From assembly GCA_964392325.1 (NCBI GenBank), contig CAYMPJ010000015.1, positions 21,936 to 85,935 on the forward strand: a DNA stretch of 64,000 bases, in the 5' to 3' direction. Shown in pieces: positions 34,625 through 43,103 of this stretch. Position 1 is the stretch's first letter, and the number at the start of each line of letters is the position of its first letter. Both the position numbers and the translations under genes were made by a program. Source of the DNA: CALLPQ01 sp964392325 (GTDB lineage: Bacteria > Pseudomonadota > Alphaproteobacteria > Caulobacterales > Parvularculaceae). Under the pieces are notes generated by a model. That model searched no databases. It saw nothing but the letters and a program-made list of their open reading frames with translations, and had not been told where the DNA came from.

Positions 34625-35260
34625 ATGATAAAAACAAAATTTTTTAAAGCGCTAGTGGCTCTTGCGAGTGGTGCTTTTTTGATGGGCTGTACTTCAATTG
34701 GTAGTGAAAACCTACCCCCTGCGCCGACAGCTGCCGAGGCTAATTTGGTCGCTGCTCCAGATTATTTAATTGGTCCTAATGATCAGTTGGAAATATTCGT
34801 CTGGCGTGCACCTGAACTTTCCACAGAAGTTGTGGTGCGCCCTGATGGTCGTATCTCAACACCATTGGTTGATGATCTTGTCGCTTCAGGAAAAACACCT
34901 TCACAAGTTGCTAGTGAGCTTGAAGGGGTTTTGAGCGAATTTGTTAAATCACCAAAAGTTACAGTGAGTGTAAGCGAATTTTCTTCAACTCTTGAACAAC
35001 AGGTTCGTGTTATCGGTGAAGCGCAACAGCCAACTGCATTGCAGTATCAAACCGGAATGACGGTTCTCGATGTTATGGTTGCTGTTGGCGGACTAACAGA
35101 ATTTGCCGCTGGAAACCGGGCAACTCTTTACAGAGTTGTTGATGGTGAGCGCACAGCCTACAGAATTAAGCTCGATGATTTATTACGTCGTGGCCGTATC
35201 GGTGCCAATGTACCTGTATTACCAGGTGACGTGATTTTGATTCCAGAAAGCGTTCTTTAA
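34625..35260 (+). CDS. Polysaccharide export lipoprotein (Wza/XrtA-associated type)
   Basis: 211 residues with a lipoprotein signal (ALVALASGAFLMGC, lipid Cys22), so probably in the outer membrane. A poly_export domain follows: YLIGPNDQLEIFVWRAPELSTEVVVRPDGRIS then PLVDDLVASGKTPSQVASEL. A SLBB-like domain comes next (VRVIGEAQQPTALQYQTGMTVLDVMVAVGGL). The end LPGDVILIPESVL is typical. It is shorter than E. coli Wza and lacks the C-terminal barrel helix. The TIGR03027-like family has this size, and the separate barrel protein downstream may supply the pore. GGAACGAG precedes the ATG. Confidence 0.92.
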   Translation: MIKTKFFKALVALASGAFLMGCTSIGSENLPPAPTAAEANLVAAPDYLIGPNDQLEIFVWRAPELSTEVVVRPDGRISTPLVDDLVASGKTPSQVASELEGVLSEFVKSPKVTVSVSEFSSTLEQQVRVIGEAQQPTALQYQTGMTVLDVMVAVGGLTEFAAGNRATLYRVVDGERTAYRIKLDDLLRRGRIGANVPVLPGDVILIPESVL

Positions 35261-35270
35261 ATTAGACATT

Positions 35271-35299
35271 GAGCCCACACAGAGTGTGGGCTCAATTTT
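35271..35299 (+). terminator. Intra-operon terminator or attenuator after export gene
   Basis: A perfect ten-base-pair GC-rich stem (GAGCCCACAC/GTGTGGGCTC, AGA loop) followed by AATTTTG. The T run is short, so termination may be partial, leaving reduced expression of the genes behind it. Confidence 0.7.
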
Positions 35300-35334
35300 G
35301 AGTATTAGTGTTTTATTTCTGTAAGGTGTGAGTT

Positions 35335-36876
35335 GTGATTGATCTATCGGAATTACCAAGGCCTGTAGTTCGATATGGTATCGGATTGTGGAGGCGCAGA
35401 TGGCTGATTGTAGCGATTGCCTGGGTAATGGCTCTTGCTGGCTGGTTTGCGATTTCCTTGATACCCGATCGATATTTAAGTCGCGCTCGCGTCTTTATAC
35501 AAGAACCGGTTGTCGATCCACTTATCAGCGATATTACTGAAAAACCTAACATTTCCCAGCGTGTTGAAGTCTTGCGAGAGACGATGCTGACCTTCCCGAA
35601 TGTTGAGCAAATGGTTTATCGCTCCGGTCTGGATTCAACAATTGTTGCGATATCACCGCTTGACCGTCAAGCTCAACTGGAACGTATCGTTAAAACAATC
35701 ATTGCCGATATATCCATCGTTAATCCGCGTAGTACCTATTTTGAAATACGCTATGGTCACTATGATCCCAATATAGCTAAAGATGTTGTTGATGCGGCGC
35801 TTAATTTGATGATCGAACAGGATCTCGGGGCAAGCATCCGGCAATCAGAGATTATCGAAGAGAGGTTGCGCGAACGCATAGCGGAGTTTGATGCGCTACT
35901 GGTTCAACAGGAACAAGAAATTGCCCAATATCGCCGTATTCATTCGACCGAATTGGCGGCGACCATTGGCGATGAACAACAAAGCGAGCGAAAACAGTCT
36001 GAACTTAACTCGGTAATCGATCAGATTTCACAGACTTCTCTTCGTGTTGAAACATTGCGTGTGCGGCTTGCATCAACACCCCGGCTATCAACAGGGGGTG
36101 AGCTGGATAATTTGAAAATCGAGTTATCGCAATTGCGCAGTCAGTATAATGATAATTATCCTGACATTCAAAACCTGTTACAACAAATCGAACGCCTTGA
36201 GTCTGATAGCGCTCTGCCGGACAATGAAGATTATCTTCGTGTCCAAACAGAGTTGCGCAGTGCGCGCGATACACTGGCCGCACTAAAGGTGCGCGAAGAG
36301 CGTATCCGGGCCGATATCGAGCGTGACTTTGTGACGATTGGTCAGTCGCCAGAAATTGCGACACAGCTCTTGCGTCTTCAACGCCGGGCGGAAGAGACCA
36401 GACAGAATCTGAATAAAATCACTACCCAGCGAGACGCCATCGTAAACAGACGGACCTTGAGTGATGGTAGTTCAGGGCTTGATTACAGGGTACTAGAGCG
36501 TCCACGCAAGGCCCTCGTGCCCAACGATCCGCCCAGATTGCCTCTGATTTTGGCAGTAATCTTTCTGGCATTTGGCGCTGGCGGCGCCTTGGCGTTGATG
36601 CTGACGTTTTTGGATAAAACTTACACGCAGTCGGCAGACCTTGAGTCGGCCTTTAATATACCCGTTATGGGTGCAATTGGCACAGTAAAGACACCAAATG
36701 TAATAAGGCAGACGCGATTTGATTTTATAAAGCTAGTGGGTGCCAGTTCGGCCCTTTTCTTGCTATGCTTTATTTATATTTATGCAGCTGTTCTTCATCC
36801 ACAGGCGAATGTCCTGAAAGGCACTGACCAATCGGCGGCCTTGAAGTTGGATAATTCTCTAGAAAGAGTTCGATAA
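35335..36876 (+). CDS. Exopolysaccharide chain-length determinant (GNVR/Wzz, XrtA-associated)
   Basis: This 513-residue inner-membrane co-polymerase has a first helix in RRRWLIVAIAWVMALAGWFAISLIP and Wzz motifs beside it. Periplasmic coiled coils (about 160-380) follow, with RVLERPRKALVPNDPPRLPLILAVIFLAFG leading into the second helix and a third helix ALFLLCFIYIYAAVL near the end. It should control polymer length with the kinase encoded next. GTG 35335 has AAGG eight bases before. The stop TAA overlaps the next ATG by one base. Confidence 0.9.
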   Translation: MIDLSELPRPVVRYGIGLWRRRWLIVAIAWVMALAGWFAISLIPDRYLSRARVFIQEPVVDPLISDITEKPNISQRVEVLRETMLTFPNVEQMVYRSGLDSTIVAISPLDRQAQLERIVKTIIADISIVNPRSTYFEIRYGHYDPNIAKDVVDAALNLMIEQDLGASIRQSEIIEERLRERIAEFDALLVQQEQEIAQYRRIHSTELAATIGDEQQSERKQSELNSVIDQISQTSLRVETLRVRLASTPRLSTGGELDNLKIELSQLRSQYNDNYPDIQNLLQQIERLESDSALPDNEDYLRVQTELRSARDTLAALKVREERIRADIERDFVTIGQSPEIATQLLRLQRRAEETRQNLNKITTQRDAIVNRRTLSDGSSGLDYRVLERPRKALVPNDPPRLPLILAVIFLAFGAGGALALMLTFLDKTYTQSADLESAFNIPVMGAIGTVKTPNVIRQTRFDFIKLVGASSALFLLCFIYIYAAVLHPQANVLKGTDQSAALKLDNSLERVR

Positions 36877-37853
36877 TGGGATTGATTGAAAAAGCATTTG
36901 ATAATGATGATGGCCCTAAAAAGGGTTCCGATCAAAAATCAAACCCGCGCGGTGAGGCGTCCAATACGATGGAGCGCTATCATGCGGTCCATACAAAAGA
37001 GCCCCGGGGCAATCACACTAAAAAGCAATTCGATTTGGATTTTTCCAGTCTGGCAAGCCAGGGCTTTTTTGTTCCCAATGAGACACCGACACAGCTTTCA
37101 CTGGAGTTGCGCGTCCTAAAACGCCGGCTTTTGCGGCGCGTGGGATTTCTACGAAATAATGCTGCCGCGATGGATTTGAGACTGCGCAATAATGCGCGCG
37201 AGCGTAATCTGGTTATGGTTACCTCAACCCGTCCCGCGGAAGGCAAAACATTTACCGCGATAAACCTTGCTTTGAGTCTTGCGATTGAAGACCAAATTAA
37301 CGTCACCCTGCTTGATGGGGATGCGCCGCGTCCGAAAATTCAATCCCATTTGGGTTTGCGCGAATCAACCGGATTTACCGATCTGATTGTCAATGAAGAT
37401 GTATCATTTGAAGACGTTGCGGTAAGAGCGCGTCAGGTGCCCTTTACATTACTCCCGGAAGGGGGCGCGGTTGATCGACCCGGTGATTTATTTGGCACTG
37501 TTCATGCACAAAAAGCATTAAACGACCTTTCTATGCGCCATTCTGGCGGTTTGGTCATTATTGATGCACCGCCAGTGCTTGCTACAACCGAAGCAATTGT
37601 GTTGGCACCTTTTGTGGATGAAATACTATTTGTTGTGGAAGCTGATTCGACTCCTGAGCAAGCTATTACTACCGCTCTCGAAGAATTATTGGACGTAAAC
37701 CCGAATATTAGCCTTGTATTGAATAAATGTCTTATCGGGGCTGGCGGATCACACTATGGATCATATTCGGACTATTATCCCACAGGCACACGAAGGGCTG
37801 TGTCTTCCGGGATGACGGCGCAAGAGAAACAGATGACTGGAAAGCGTGACTAA
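36876..37853 (+). CDS. Tyrosine autokinase (BY-kinase, XrtA-associated)
   Basis: A 325-residue cytosolic P-loop kinase partners with the chain-length protein. Walker A is STRPAEGKT (117-125), the Walker A' LLDGD (145-149) and Walker B LVIID (226-230). A C-terminal tyrosine cluster lies at residues 294-301 (YGSYSDYY), the expected autophosphorylation site. Residues 1-70 are a disordered basic/acidic leader. Starts and stops overlap by one base on both sides, a sign of tight translational coupling. Phosphorylation cycles would gate polymer length and export. Confidence 0.92.
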   Translation: MGLIEKAFDNDDGPKKGSDQKSNPRGEASNTMERYHAVHTKEPRGNHTKKQFDLDFSSLASQGFFVPNETPTQLSLELRVLKRRLLRRVGFLRNNAAAMDLRLRNNARERNLVMVTSTRPAEGKTFTAINLALSLAIEDQINVTLLDGDAPRPKIQSHLGLRESTGFTDLIVNEDVSFEDVAVRARQVPFTLLPEGGAVDRPGDLFGTVHAQKALNDLSMRHSGGLVIIDAPPVLATTEAIVLAPFVDEILFVVEADSTPEQAITTALEELLDVNPNISLVLNKCLIGAGGSHYGSYSDYYPTGTRRAVSSGMTAQEKQMTGKRD

Positions 37854-39736
37854 TGGTGAGGGACGAGGACATGTTAAATCGAATCACAAGTACTTGTGAT
37901 CATAGGGCGGCGAATGGGGATAAGATGTCTTCTAAAAGTTCTTTGAGAGCGCATTTGCGCAACTTTAAGCGGTCTGGCTTGGTAAAATCAGCAACTGTGC
38001 GCACTGGGCTGACGCTTACGCTTGTCGCAAGTATGAGCGCGAGTCTCGTTCTGGGAACCGCGATTGCACAAAACAATACGCCCAATGCTCCGCTTCGCCT
38101 GAAATCGGATTTCCTTGGATATAATTTTAGCGTAAGCCCGCGCGTTACATATAGTGACAATATTAATCTTGTCCCTGACGAATTTAGTGACGGTCAATTC
38201 ATTCTATCAAATCTATTTACCGGTAATGCAATCGTCAGCTTACCGCGTTTTACGGCTTTGTTTAGCGGTGATCTCGACTTTTCTTATTTTGTCGGAAGTG
38301 ATGAAGATGATGCTGTTTTTGGTGCCGGCGCAGACGATAGCGATTTTTTTGTGAACCAGTCCGTTAGTGGAACGGGTACCGCGACTATTGTTGATAATTT
38401 CCTTTATTTTGATATTTCCGGTGGATCATCGCGCCAGCTGGTTGGTGATAACGCTGCTTTTTCTAACAATGTAAACGCAGCGCGTGGTAATCAGACTACC
38501 GTTAGTTCTTTTGCGGTTAGCCCCTATATTTACCGTTCACTGCCTAATGAAAGTGTGGCGGAGGTTCGTTATCGCTATTCGCAGTCCTTTATTGACGAGC
38601 AAACTGGCGGCGTTTTCTTAAATGACTCGCGCTCTCATGAAGCTCTTGTTCGCTATGAGAGTGGAAGCTTGTTTGAACGCTTGAATTTCGTCGCGAGTGC
38701 TTATGGCAATCTGACCGATGAAGATGGACAGGTTCAATTGGGTGTTGATGGGCTCCCTCTTGTTGATGCGGATAATAACCCGCTTTTGTCACCTGATTTT
38801 GCTTTTGATCAAGGCTCGCTCGAGTTTGAAGGGCAATATGCTATCAATGATAAATTCTCTCTTTCTGGTGCGATCGGTTATGATGAGATAGAAACAGTCG
38901 TTCCGGGCGGATTTTTTGATGATGGCGAATTATCAGGTATCTTCTGGCGCGCTGGATTTGCGCTTAGGCCTGGGCGTCGCTCATCATTACGGGTTGAGTA
39001 CGGCCGCCGTTTCGATGATGATTTTATCGAAGCTGATGCGCGCTACCAGATTTCCAGACGATTTGTATTTACTGCGGGCGCAAACCGGACATTCCAGACA
39101 CGGGCTTTGTCTAATGCGGATCAAATTGCACTGGTCGCACGGTCGACACTTGATTTTGCTGACCAGCTGCGTGAAGGCGGTTTTGGAACCCCAAGAGACA
39201 TTATTCAACTCTCAACGCAATTGGGTAATACAGGCGGAACCACCGGATTTGGTGCCCAGACGATTGGTGTAGGACCAACCAATAATGCGTTCTTTAATCT
39301 AAATGGTTCTTTTGACAGAACCACTGTGAGCCTCGGTACGAGTTATCAGAATGCTGATTTTGGTTTCCGCGAGTTTGAGAATGTAACAAGCCAGATTGCT
39401 ATAACGCGCACATTGTCACGCAAAGTCTCGTTGTTCGGGAACGTTAATTATCGTTTTGCTGATACCAGCTTTTCGATTGCGGATTGTGTCGCAGCGCCAG
39501 GTGCATTTGGTCTCTTTTCTGCAGCGCCCGGTTTTGATGCAACGGCTGCCTGTTCAGCTGAAGCGGTTAATGCGGGTATTACCCATACCGTAATTGGTAC
39601 CCTTGGTGCTAATTATCAGTTTACAAATCGCTTACGTGGATTTGCCTCTTACTCCCGGGCAGAGCGTTTCTCGCCGATTGAACTCTTCGAATATAGCGAG
39701 AATTCAGGTACGGTTGGTGTTGTTCTGGATTTTTAA
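37853..39736 (+). CDS. Outer-membrane beta-barrel protein (TIGR03016-like)
   Basis: 627 residues. A long leader carries a signal segment (LTLTLVASMSASLVLGTAIAQ), after which the mature chain starts near NNTPNAPLRL. The rest consists of alternating amphipathic strands rich in aromatic and Asp/Asn/Ser residues (NFSVSPRVTYSDNINLVPD, FVFTAGANRTFQTRALS, RGFASYSRAERFSPIELFEYS), closing on VGVVLDF with a terminal Phe, as in outer-membrane barrels. This matches the PEP-CTERM-associated TIGR03016 pattern by size, strand repeats and gene order. It may be the export pore. ATG 37853 overlaps the kinase stop; ATG 37871 or 37925 are alternatives. Confidence 0.85.
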   Translation: MVRDEDMLNRITSTCDHRAANGDKMSSKSSLRAHLRNFKRSGLVKSATVRTGLTLTLVASMSASLVLGTAIAQNNTPNAPLRLKSDFLGYNFSVSPRVTYSDNINLVPDEFSDGQFILSNLFTGNAIVSLPRFTALFSGDLDFSYFVGSDEDDAVFGAGADDSDFFVNQSVSGTGTATIVDNFLYFDISGGSSRQLVGDNAAFSNNVNAARGNQTTVSSFAVSPYIYRSLPNESVAEVRYRYSQSFIDEQTGGVFLNDSRSHEALVRYESGSLFERLNFVASAYGNLTDEDGQVQLGVDGLPLVDADNNPLLSPDFAFDQGSLEFEGQYAINDKFSLSGAIGYDEIETVVPGGFFDDGELSGIFWRAGFALRPGRRSSLRVEYGRRFDDDFIEADARYQISRRFVFTAGANRTFQTRALSNADQIALVARSTLDFADQLREGGFGTPRDIIQLSTQLGNTGGTTGFGAQTIGVGPTNNAFFNLNGSFDRTTVSLGTSYQNADFGFREFENVTSQIAITRTLSRKVSLFGNVNYRFADTSFSIADCVAAPGAFGLFSAAPGFDATAACSAEAVNAGITHTVIGTLGANYQFTNRLRGFASYSRAERFSPIELFEYSENSGTVGVVLDF

Positions 39737-39738
39737 TC

Positions 39739-41046
39739 ATGGTTGAAGAATATTTTGGTTTCTCAGGAGCCCCCTTTAAACTAAGCCCGGATTCAAAATT
39801 TTTCTTTGGATCGAAGAGCCATAACAAAGCCATGGCTTATCTCCATTATGGCTTGCGGCAAGCTGAGGGTTTTATTGTCATAACCGGTGAGATCGGTGCG
39901 GGTAAATCGACCTTGATTGAGCATATGCTCGACCAGTTAAACCGAACCAATGTATCGGCGGCTCACCTTTTGACATCCAACCTTGGGTCAGAAGAACTTT
40001 TATCCCACATCCTTTCTTCCTTCCAGATTGAGGCCGCGGGTAAGGGCCGCGTTGCGGAGTTGGAAGCATTCGAAGATTTTCTCTACGACAATATTAATAA
40101 AGGCCGCCGGGTTTTATTGGTCGTGGACGAAGTTCAAAATCTTCCCATCGAAACCCTTGAAGAACTGCGCATGTTGTCAAATATTACGCATCAAGGATCC
40201 CCTCTCTTTCAGGTATTTCTAGTCGGGCAACCGGAATTTCGCGAGACCTTGGCGCGCAGTGATATGGAACAATTGCGCCAGCGTATTATCGCGTCTTACC
40301 ATTTGGAAGCTTTGGACGGGGTGGAAACCAGAAACTATATCGAGCATCGCCTCGCCGTTGTTGGACGCGTTGAAGAGCCCCAATTTACGCAAGAAGCCTT
40401 TGATCTCATTCATGCTCTTACAAACGGTATTCCCCGGCGTATTAATTCGCTTTGTACACGGTTGATTTTGTTTTGTTCATTAGAACAACGCAAATTGATC
40501 AATAGTGCAGTAGTGCATGCGGTTGAAAACGAGATGCGAGAGGAAATGGGATTACCAAGTTTGGTAAACCAGGATGAGGGTTCAATTGTACCCCCTCAAG
40601 GTCAACCCCATGATAATGAGACATTTCAAGCGGGCCAAACAGGTAATGCGCCAAATGTTGAAGGCCCCCATCATATGCCTTCAACTGGTGAGCCAAGCGG
40701 ACAAGTTCAGCCCAGTATGAGCGCAACTGGTAAAAAGGATGTAGTCGCATCGCTAAATGATGTGCGTGAAGCCATTCACGCAATTGATGGTGAGCAGACG
40801 CAACAGGCGGCGCCCCCAGCTTCAATTCAGGCCGAGCCAGCGGTTTTAGCCCAGGACAATGATGAGTCGTCGCTTTCAATGTTTGACCGCCTCGAAGCTT
40901 TGCGAGGGGATGTTACCAGAGCCCATAAGGGCAATCGTAGTATTCATAAAGCCCTATGCGAAATGGAAGAGCGCCAGCAGGATAATGTTATCAAAATGGA
41001 AGAACATCTTTCTAAAGCGACCGCTTTGCTTGCACAGATCGACTGA
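39739..41046 (+). CDS. XrtA-associated AAA ATPase (ExeA-like)
   Basis: 435 residues, beginning MVEEYFGFSGAPFKLSPDSKF, the family's opening. Walker A GEIGAGKST is at 50-58, Walker B LLVVDE at 126-131, and the sensor region is PLFQVFLVGQPEFRETL. RIIASYHLEAL and GIPRRINSLCTRLIL follow. After residue ~275 comes a Gln/Pro-rich linker (TQQAAPPASIQAEP) and a final helix pair (EMEERQQDNVIKMEEHL), a possible coiled coil. Members of this group are found with exosortase loci, role unclear. Only two bases separate it from the barrel gene stop. Confidence 0.9.
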   Translation: MVEEYFGFSGAPFKLSPDSKFFFGSKSHNKAMAYLHYGLRQAEGFIVITGEIGAGKSTLIEHMLDQLNRTNVSAAHLLTSNLGSEELLSHILSSFQIEAAGKGRVAELEAFEDFLYDNINKGRRVLLVVDEVQNLPIETLEELRMLSNITHQGSPLFQVFLVGQPEFRETLARSDMEQLRQRIIASYHLEALDGVETRNYIEHRLAVVGRVEEPQFTQEAFDLIHALTNGIPRRINSLCTRLILFCSLEQRKLINSAVVHAVENEMREEMGLPSLVNQDEGSIVPPQGQPHDNETFQAGQTGNAPNVEGPHHMPSTGEPSGQVQPSMSATGKKDVVASLNDVREAIHAIDGEQTQQAAPPASIQAEPAVLAQDNDESSLSMFDRLEALRGDVTRAHKGNRSIHKALCEMEERQQDNVIKMEEHLSKATALLAQID

Positions 41047-41066
41047 TAGAATAACACTCTCGAAAG

Positions 41067-42020
41067 ATGGCCATTACGATGGATGCTTCAGCGCCCCATA
41101 GTTGTAATAATTCAGATTCTCTCGAAGAGGGGGGCACCCAGCTACATGGTAGTGCGGCTAATGGATCGCCCTTTGCCCACGGGATGTCGGTTGATGTTGA
41201 GGATTATTTTCAGGTTTGGGGATTTTCCGATGTTATCGCCCGCAGTGCCTGGGATGGGTATGAGTTTCGGGCAGGGGAGGTAACGCGCAAATTACTCGAC
41301 CTGTTTGATGAGTGCGCGGTTAAAGCAACATTTTTTACACTTGGCTGGGTTGCAGAACGTGATCGGGGCCTTATCCGGGATATCGTCGGGCGGGGCCACG
41401 AGCTGGCCAGCCATGGATATGAGCATATAAAAGTGTTTGATCAGGACGCTGCAACTTTTAAAGAAGATGCGGGGCGCACGCGCAAAATACTGGAAGATAT
41501 TGGCGGCGTGCGGGTTGTTGGATATCGTGCAGCCGGATTTTCTATTGATCAGCGCACGCCCTTTGCCCATGAGGTTTTAGAGGAATGCGGCTATCTTTAT
41601 TCTTCCAGCACCCATCCGATCGCACATGACCATTATGGGGATCCCAATGCACCACAGAAAATATATTACCCCAATGCTGGTAGCCAATTTATAGAAGCGC
41701 CAGTTGCGACAACCGATATTATGGGCAAACGGGTGAGTTGTGCTGGCGGCGGATGGTTTCGGGCGATGCCATACGAGGTTACAAAACAATTATTTTCGCG
41801 CGCCGCAAAAAACACGCAAGCGCCTCTGGTTTTCTATTTCCATCCTTGGGAAATTGATAAAGGGCAACCCCGTATCGAGCGCGCCTCCAAAAAGTCGCGT
41901 CTGCGCCACTACATAAATATCGATAAAATGCCATCAAAGCTAAAAAAATTAATGGCTGATTTTCCCTTTGATCGTATTGATCACACGCTCCCATTAAACC
42001 CGGCCTCTCTCGCCGTATAA
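41067..42020 (+). CDS. Polysaccharide deacetylase, DUF3473 family
   Basis: A 317-residue NodB-fold deacetylase. MSVDVEDYFQVWGF supplies the catalytic and metal Asp, and VKATFFTLGWVAE, ELASHGYEHIKVF (His-x3-His) and GYRAAGFSIDQRTPFAHEVLEECGY the rest. The DUF3473 C-terminus is present (PLVFYFHPWEIDKGQPRI, LRHYINIDKMPSKLKKL). No signal peptide, so it probably acts on lipid-linked intermediates in the cytosol or is exported by another route. ATG 41067 has a weak ribosome site; ATG 41079 is an alternative. The gene order matches TIGR03006 members. Confidence 0.92.
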   Translation: MAITMDASAPHSCNNSDSLEEGGTQLHGSAANGSPFAHGMSVDVEDYFQVWGFSDVIARSAWDGYEFRAGEVTRKLLDLFDECAVKATFFTLGWVAERDRGLIRDIVGRGHELASHGYEHIKVFDQDAATFKEDAGRTRKILEDIGGVRVVGYRAAGFSIDQRTPFAHEVLEECGYLYSSSTHPIAHDHYGDPNAPQKIYYPNAGSQFIEAPVATTDIMGKRVSCAGGGWFRAMPYEVTKQLFSRAAKNTQAPLVFYFHPWEIDKGQPRIERASKKSRLRHYINIDKMPSKLKKLMADFPFDRIDHTLPLNPASLAV

Positions 42021-42054
42021 GCTTTCATCAAAAGATGATCAGGAAAAGCGGCAC

Positions 42055-43098
42055 ATGACCCTTTCGATAGATACTGTATCTCAAGATCAGCTAGAGCCGT
42101 TTAACAATTTCGTTCTGAGCCAGCCGGATAGTGTCTTCTTTCATCGCCCGGGCTGGAGCACCTTGGTCGAAGAGGTTTATGGCTATAAAGCCTTTTATCT
42201 ACAAGCTATGCGCGGACCGGAAATCGTTGGTGTACTTCCTTTATCTCTTGTTACCAGTCCGCTAACGGGGCGAGCCCTGATATCGTCTGCCTTTAGTGTG
42301 GGTGGGGGTATTTTGTCGAGCGACGAAGATGCGCGCAGCGCACTAGCAGACTATGCGGGGAATTTGGCAAAAGAACATAATGTTTCCTATGTTGAGTTGC
42401 GCAGTGAAAAGGCCACTATCGGGAACTGGCCTCAAAAAACGGATGTCTATGCAGGGTTTCATAAACCCCTTGAAAAGACAGAAGATGAAATGCTCACCGC
42501 AATACCGCGCAAACGACGCGCGGAAATTCGTAAGGCATTCAAGTTCGCCGATGAGGGGTCATTGATCTGTCATAGCGGGGGTGATGTCGATCGGTTCTAT
42601 GCATTATACGCCCGCGCCCTAAGAGATTTGGGTACGCCTGTTTTTCCCAAAAAATTTGCCGAGCAACTCGTGGCCCGCTTTGGCGATGATGTTAGTATCG
42701 CAAGTGTGGAATATCAGGGAAAACCGGTTTCTGCGCTGATCAGCTTTTATCATCATGACCGGGTTATGCCTTATTATGTAGGGGCATTGCCCGAAGCGCG
42801 CCATGCACGGGCGTTTGATTATATTTACTGGAACCAGATGTGCGAGGCGATTGAGCGCGGTGCTAAAGTTTTTGACTTCGGGCGCAGTAAATTTGATGCC
42901 GGCTCTTTTGGTTATAAAAAGACTTGGGGCATCGAGCCCGCGCCTCTTGAATATCAATATTATTTGCAAACCGCGTCGCAAATACCCAATGTAAATCCTA
43001 ATAATCCTAAATATGCATTGGCCTTGAAAGTCTGGAAAAAACTTCCCGTACCCGTCGCCACCTTTGGGGGAAGTTTAATCGCCCGGCATTTTGCTTGA
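42055..43098 (+). CDS. FemAB-like acyl/peptidyl transferase (GNAT fold)
   Basis: 347 residues with DSVFFHRPGWSTLVEEVYGYKAFYL and IPRKRRAEIRKAFKF in the first GNAT-like half. The second half has RFYALYARALRDLGTPVFPKKF, ALISFYHHDRVMPYYVGALPEAR and the terminal KVFDFGRSKFDAGSFGYKKTWGI. This is the FemAB-type pattern of TIGR03019, linked to XrtA loci. It may aminoacylate or otherwise modify sugar intermediates; the donor is unknown. A short spacing to neighbours places it in the operon. Confidence 0.9.
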   Translation: MTLSIDTVSQDQLEPFNNFVLSQPDSVFFHRPGWSTLVEEVYGYKAFYLQAMRGPEIVGVLPLSLVTSPLTGRALISSAFSVGGGILSSDEDARSALADYAGNLAKEHNVSYVELRSEKATIGNWPQKTDVYAGFHKPLEKTEDEMLTAIPRKRRAEIRKAFKFADEGSLICHSGGDVDRFYALYARALRDLGTPVFPKKFAEQLVARFGDDVSIASVEYQGKPVSALISFYHHDRVMPYYVGALPEARHARAFDYIYWNQMCEAIERGAKVFDFGRSKFDAGSFGYKKTWGIEPAPLEYQYYLQTASQIPNVNPNNPKYALALKVWKKLPVPVATFGGSLIARHFA

Positions 43099-43103
43099 AA
43101 TGA

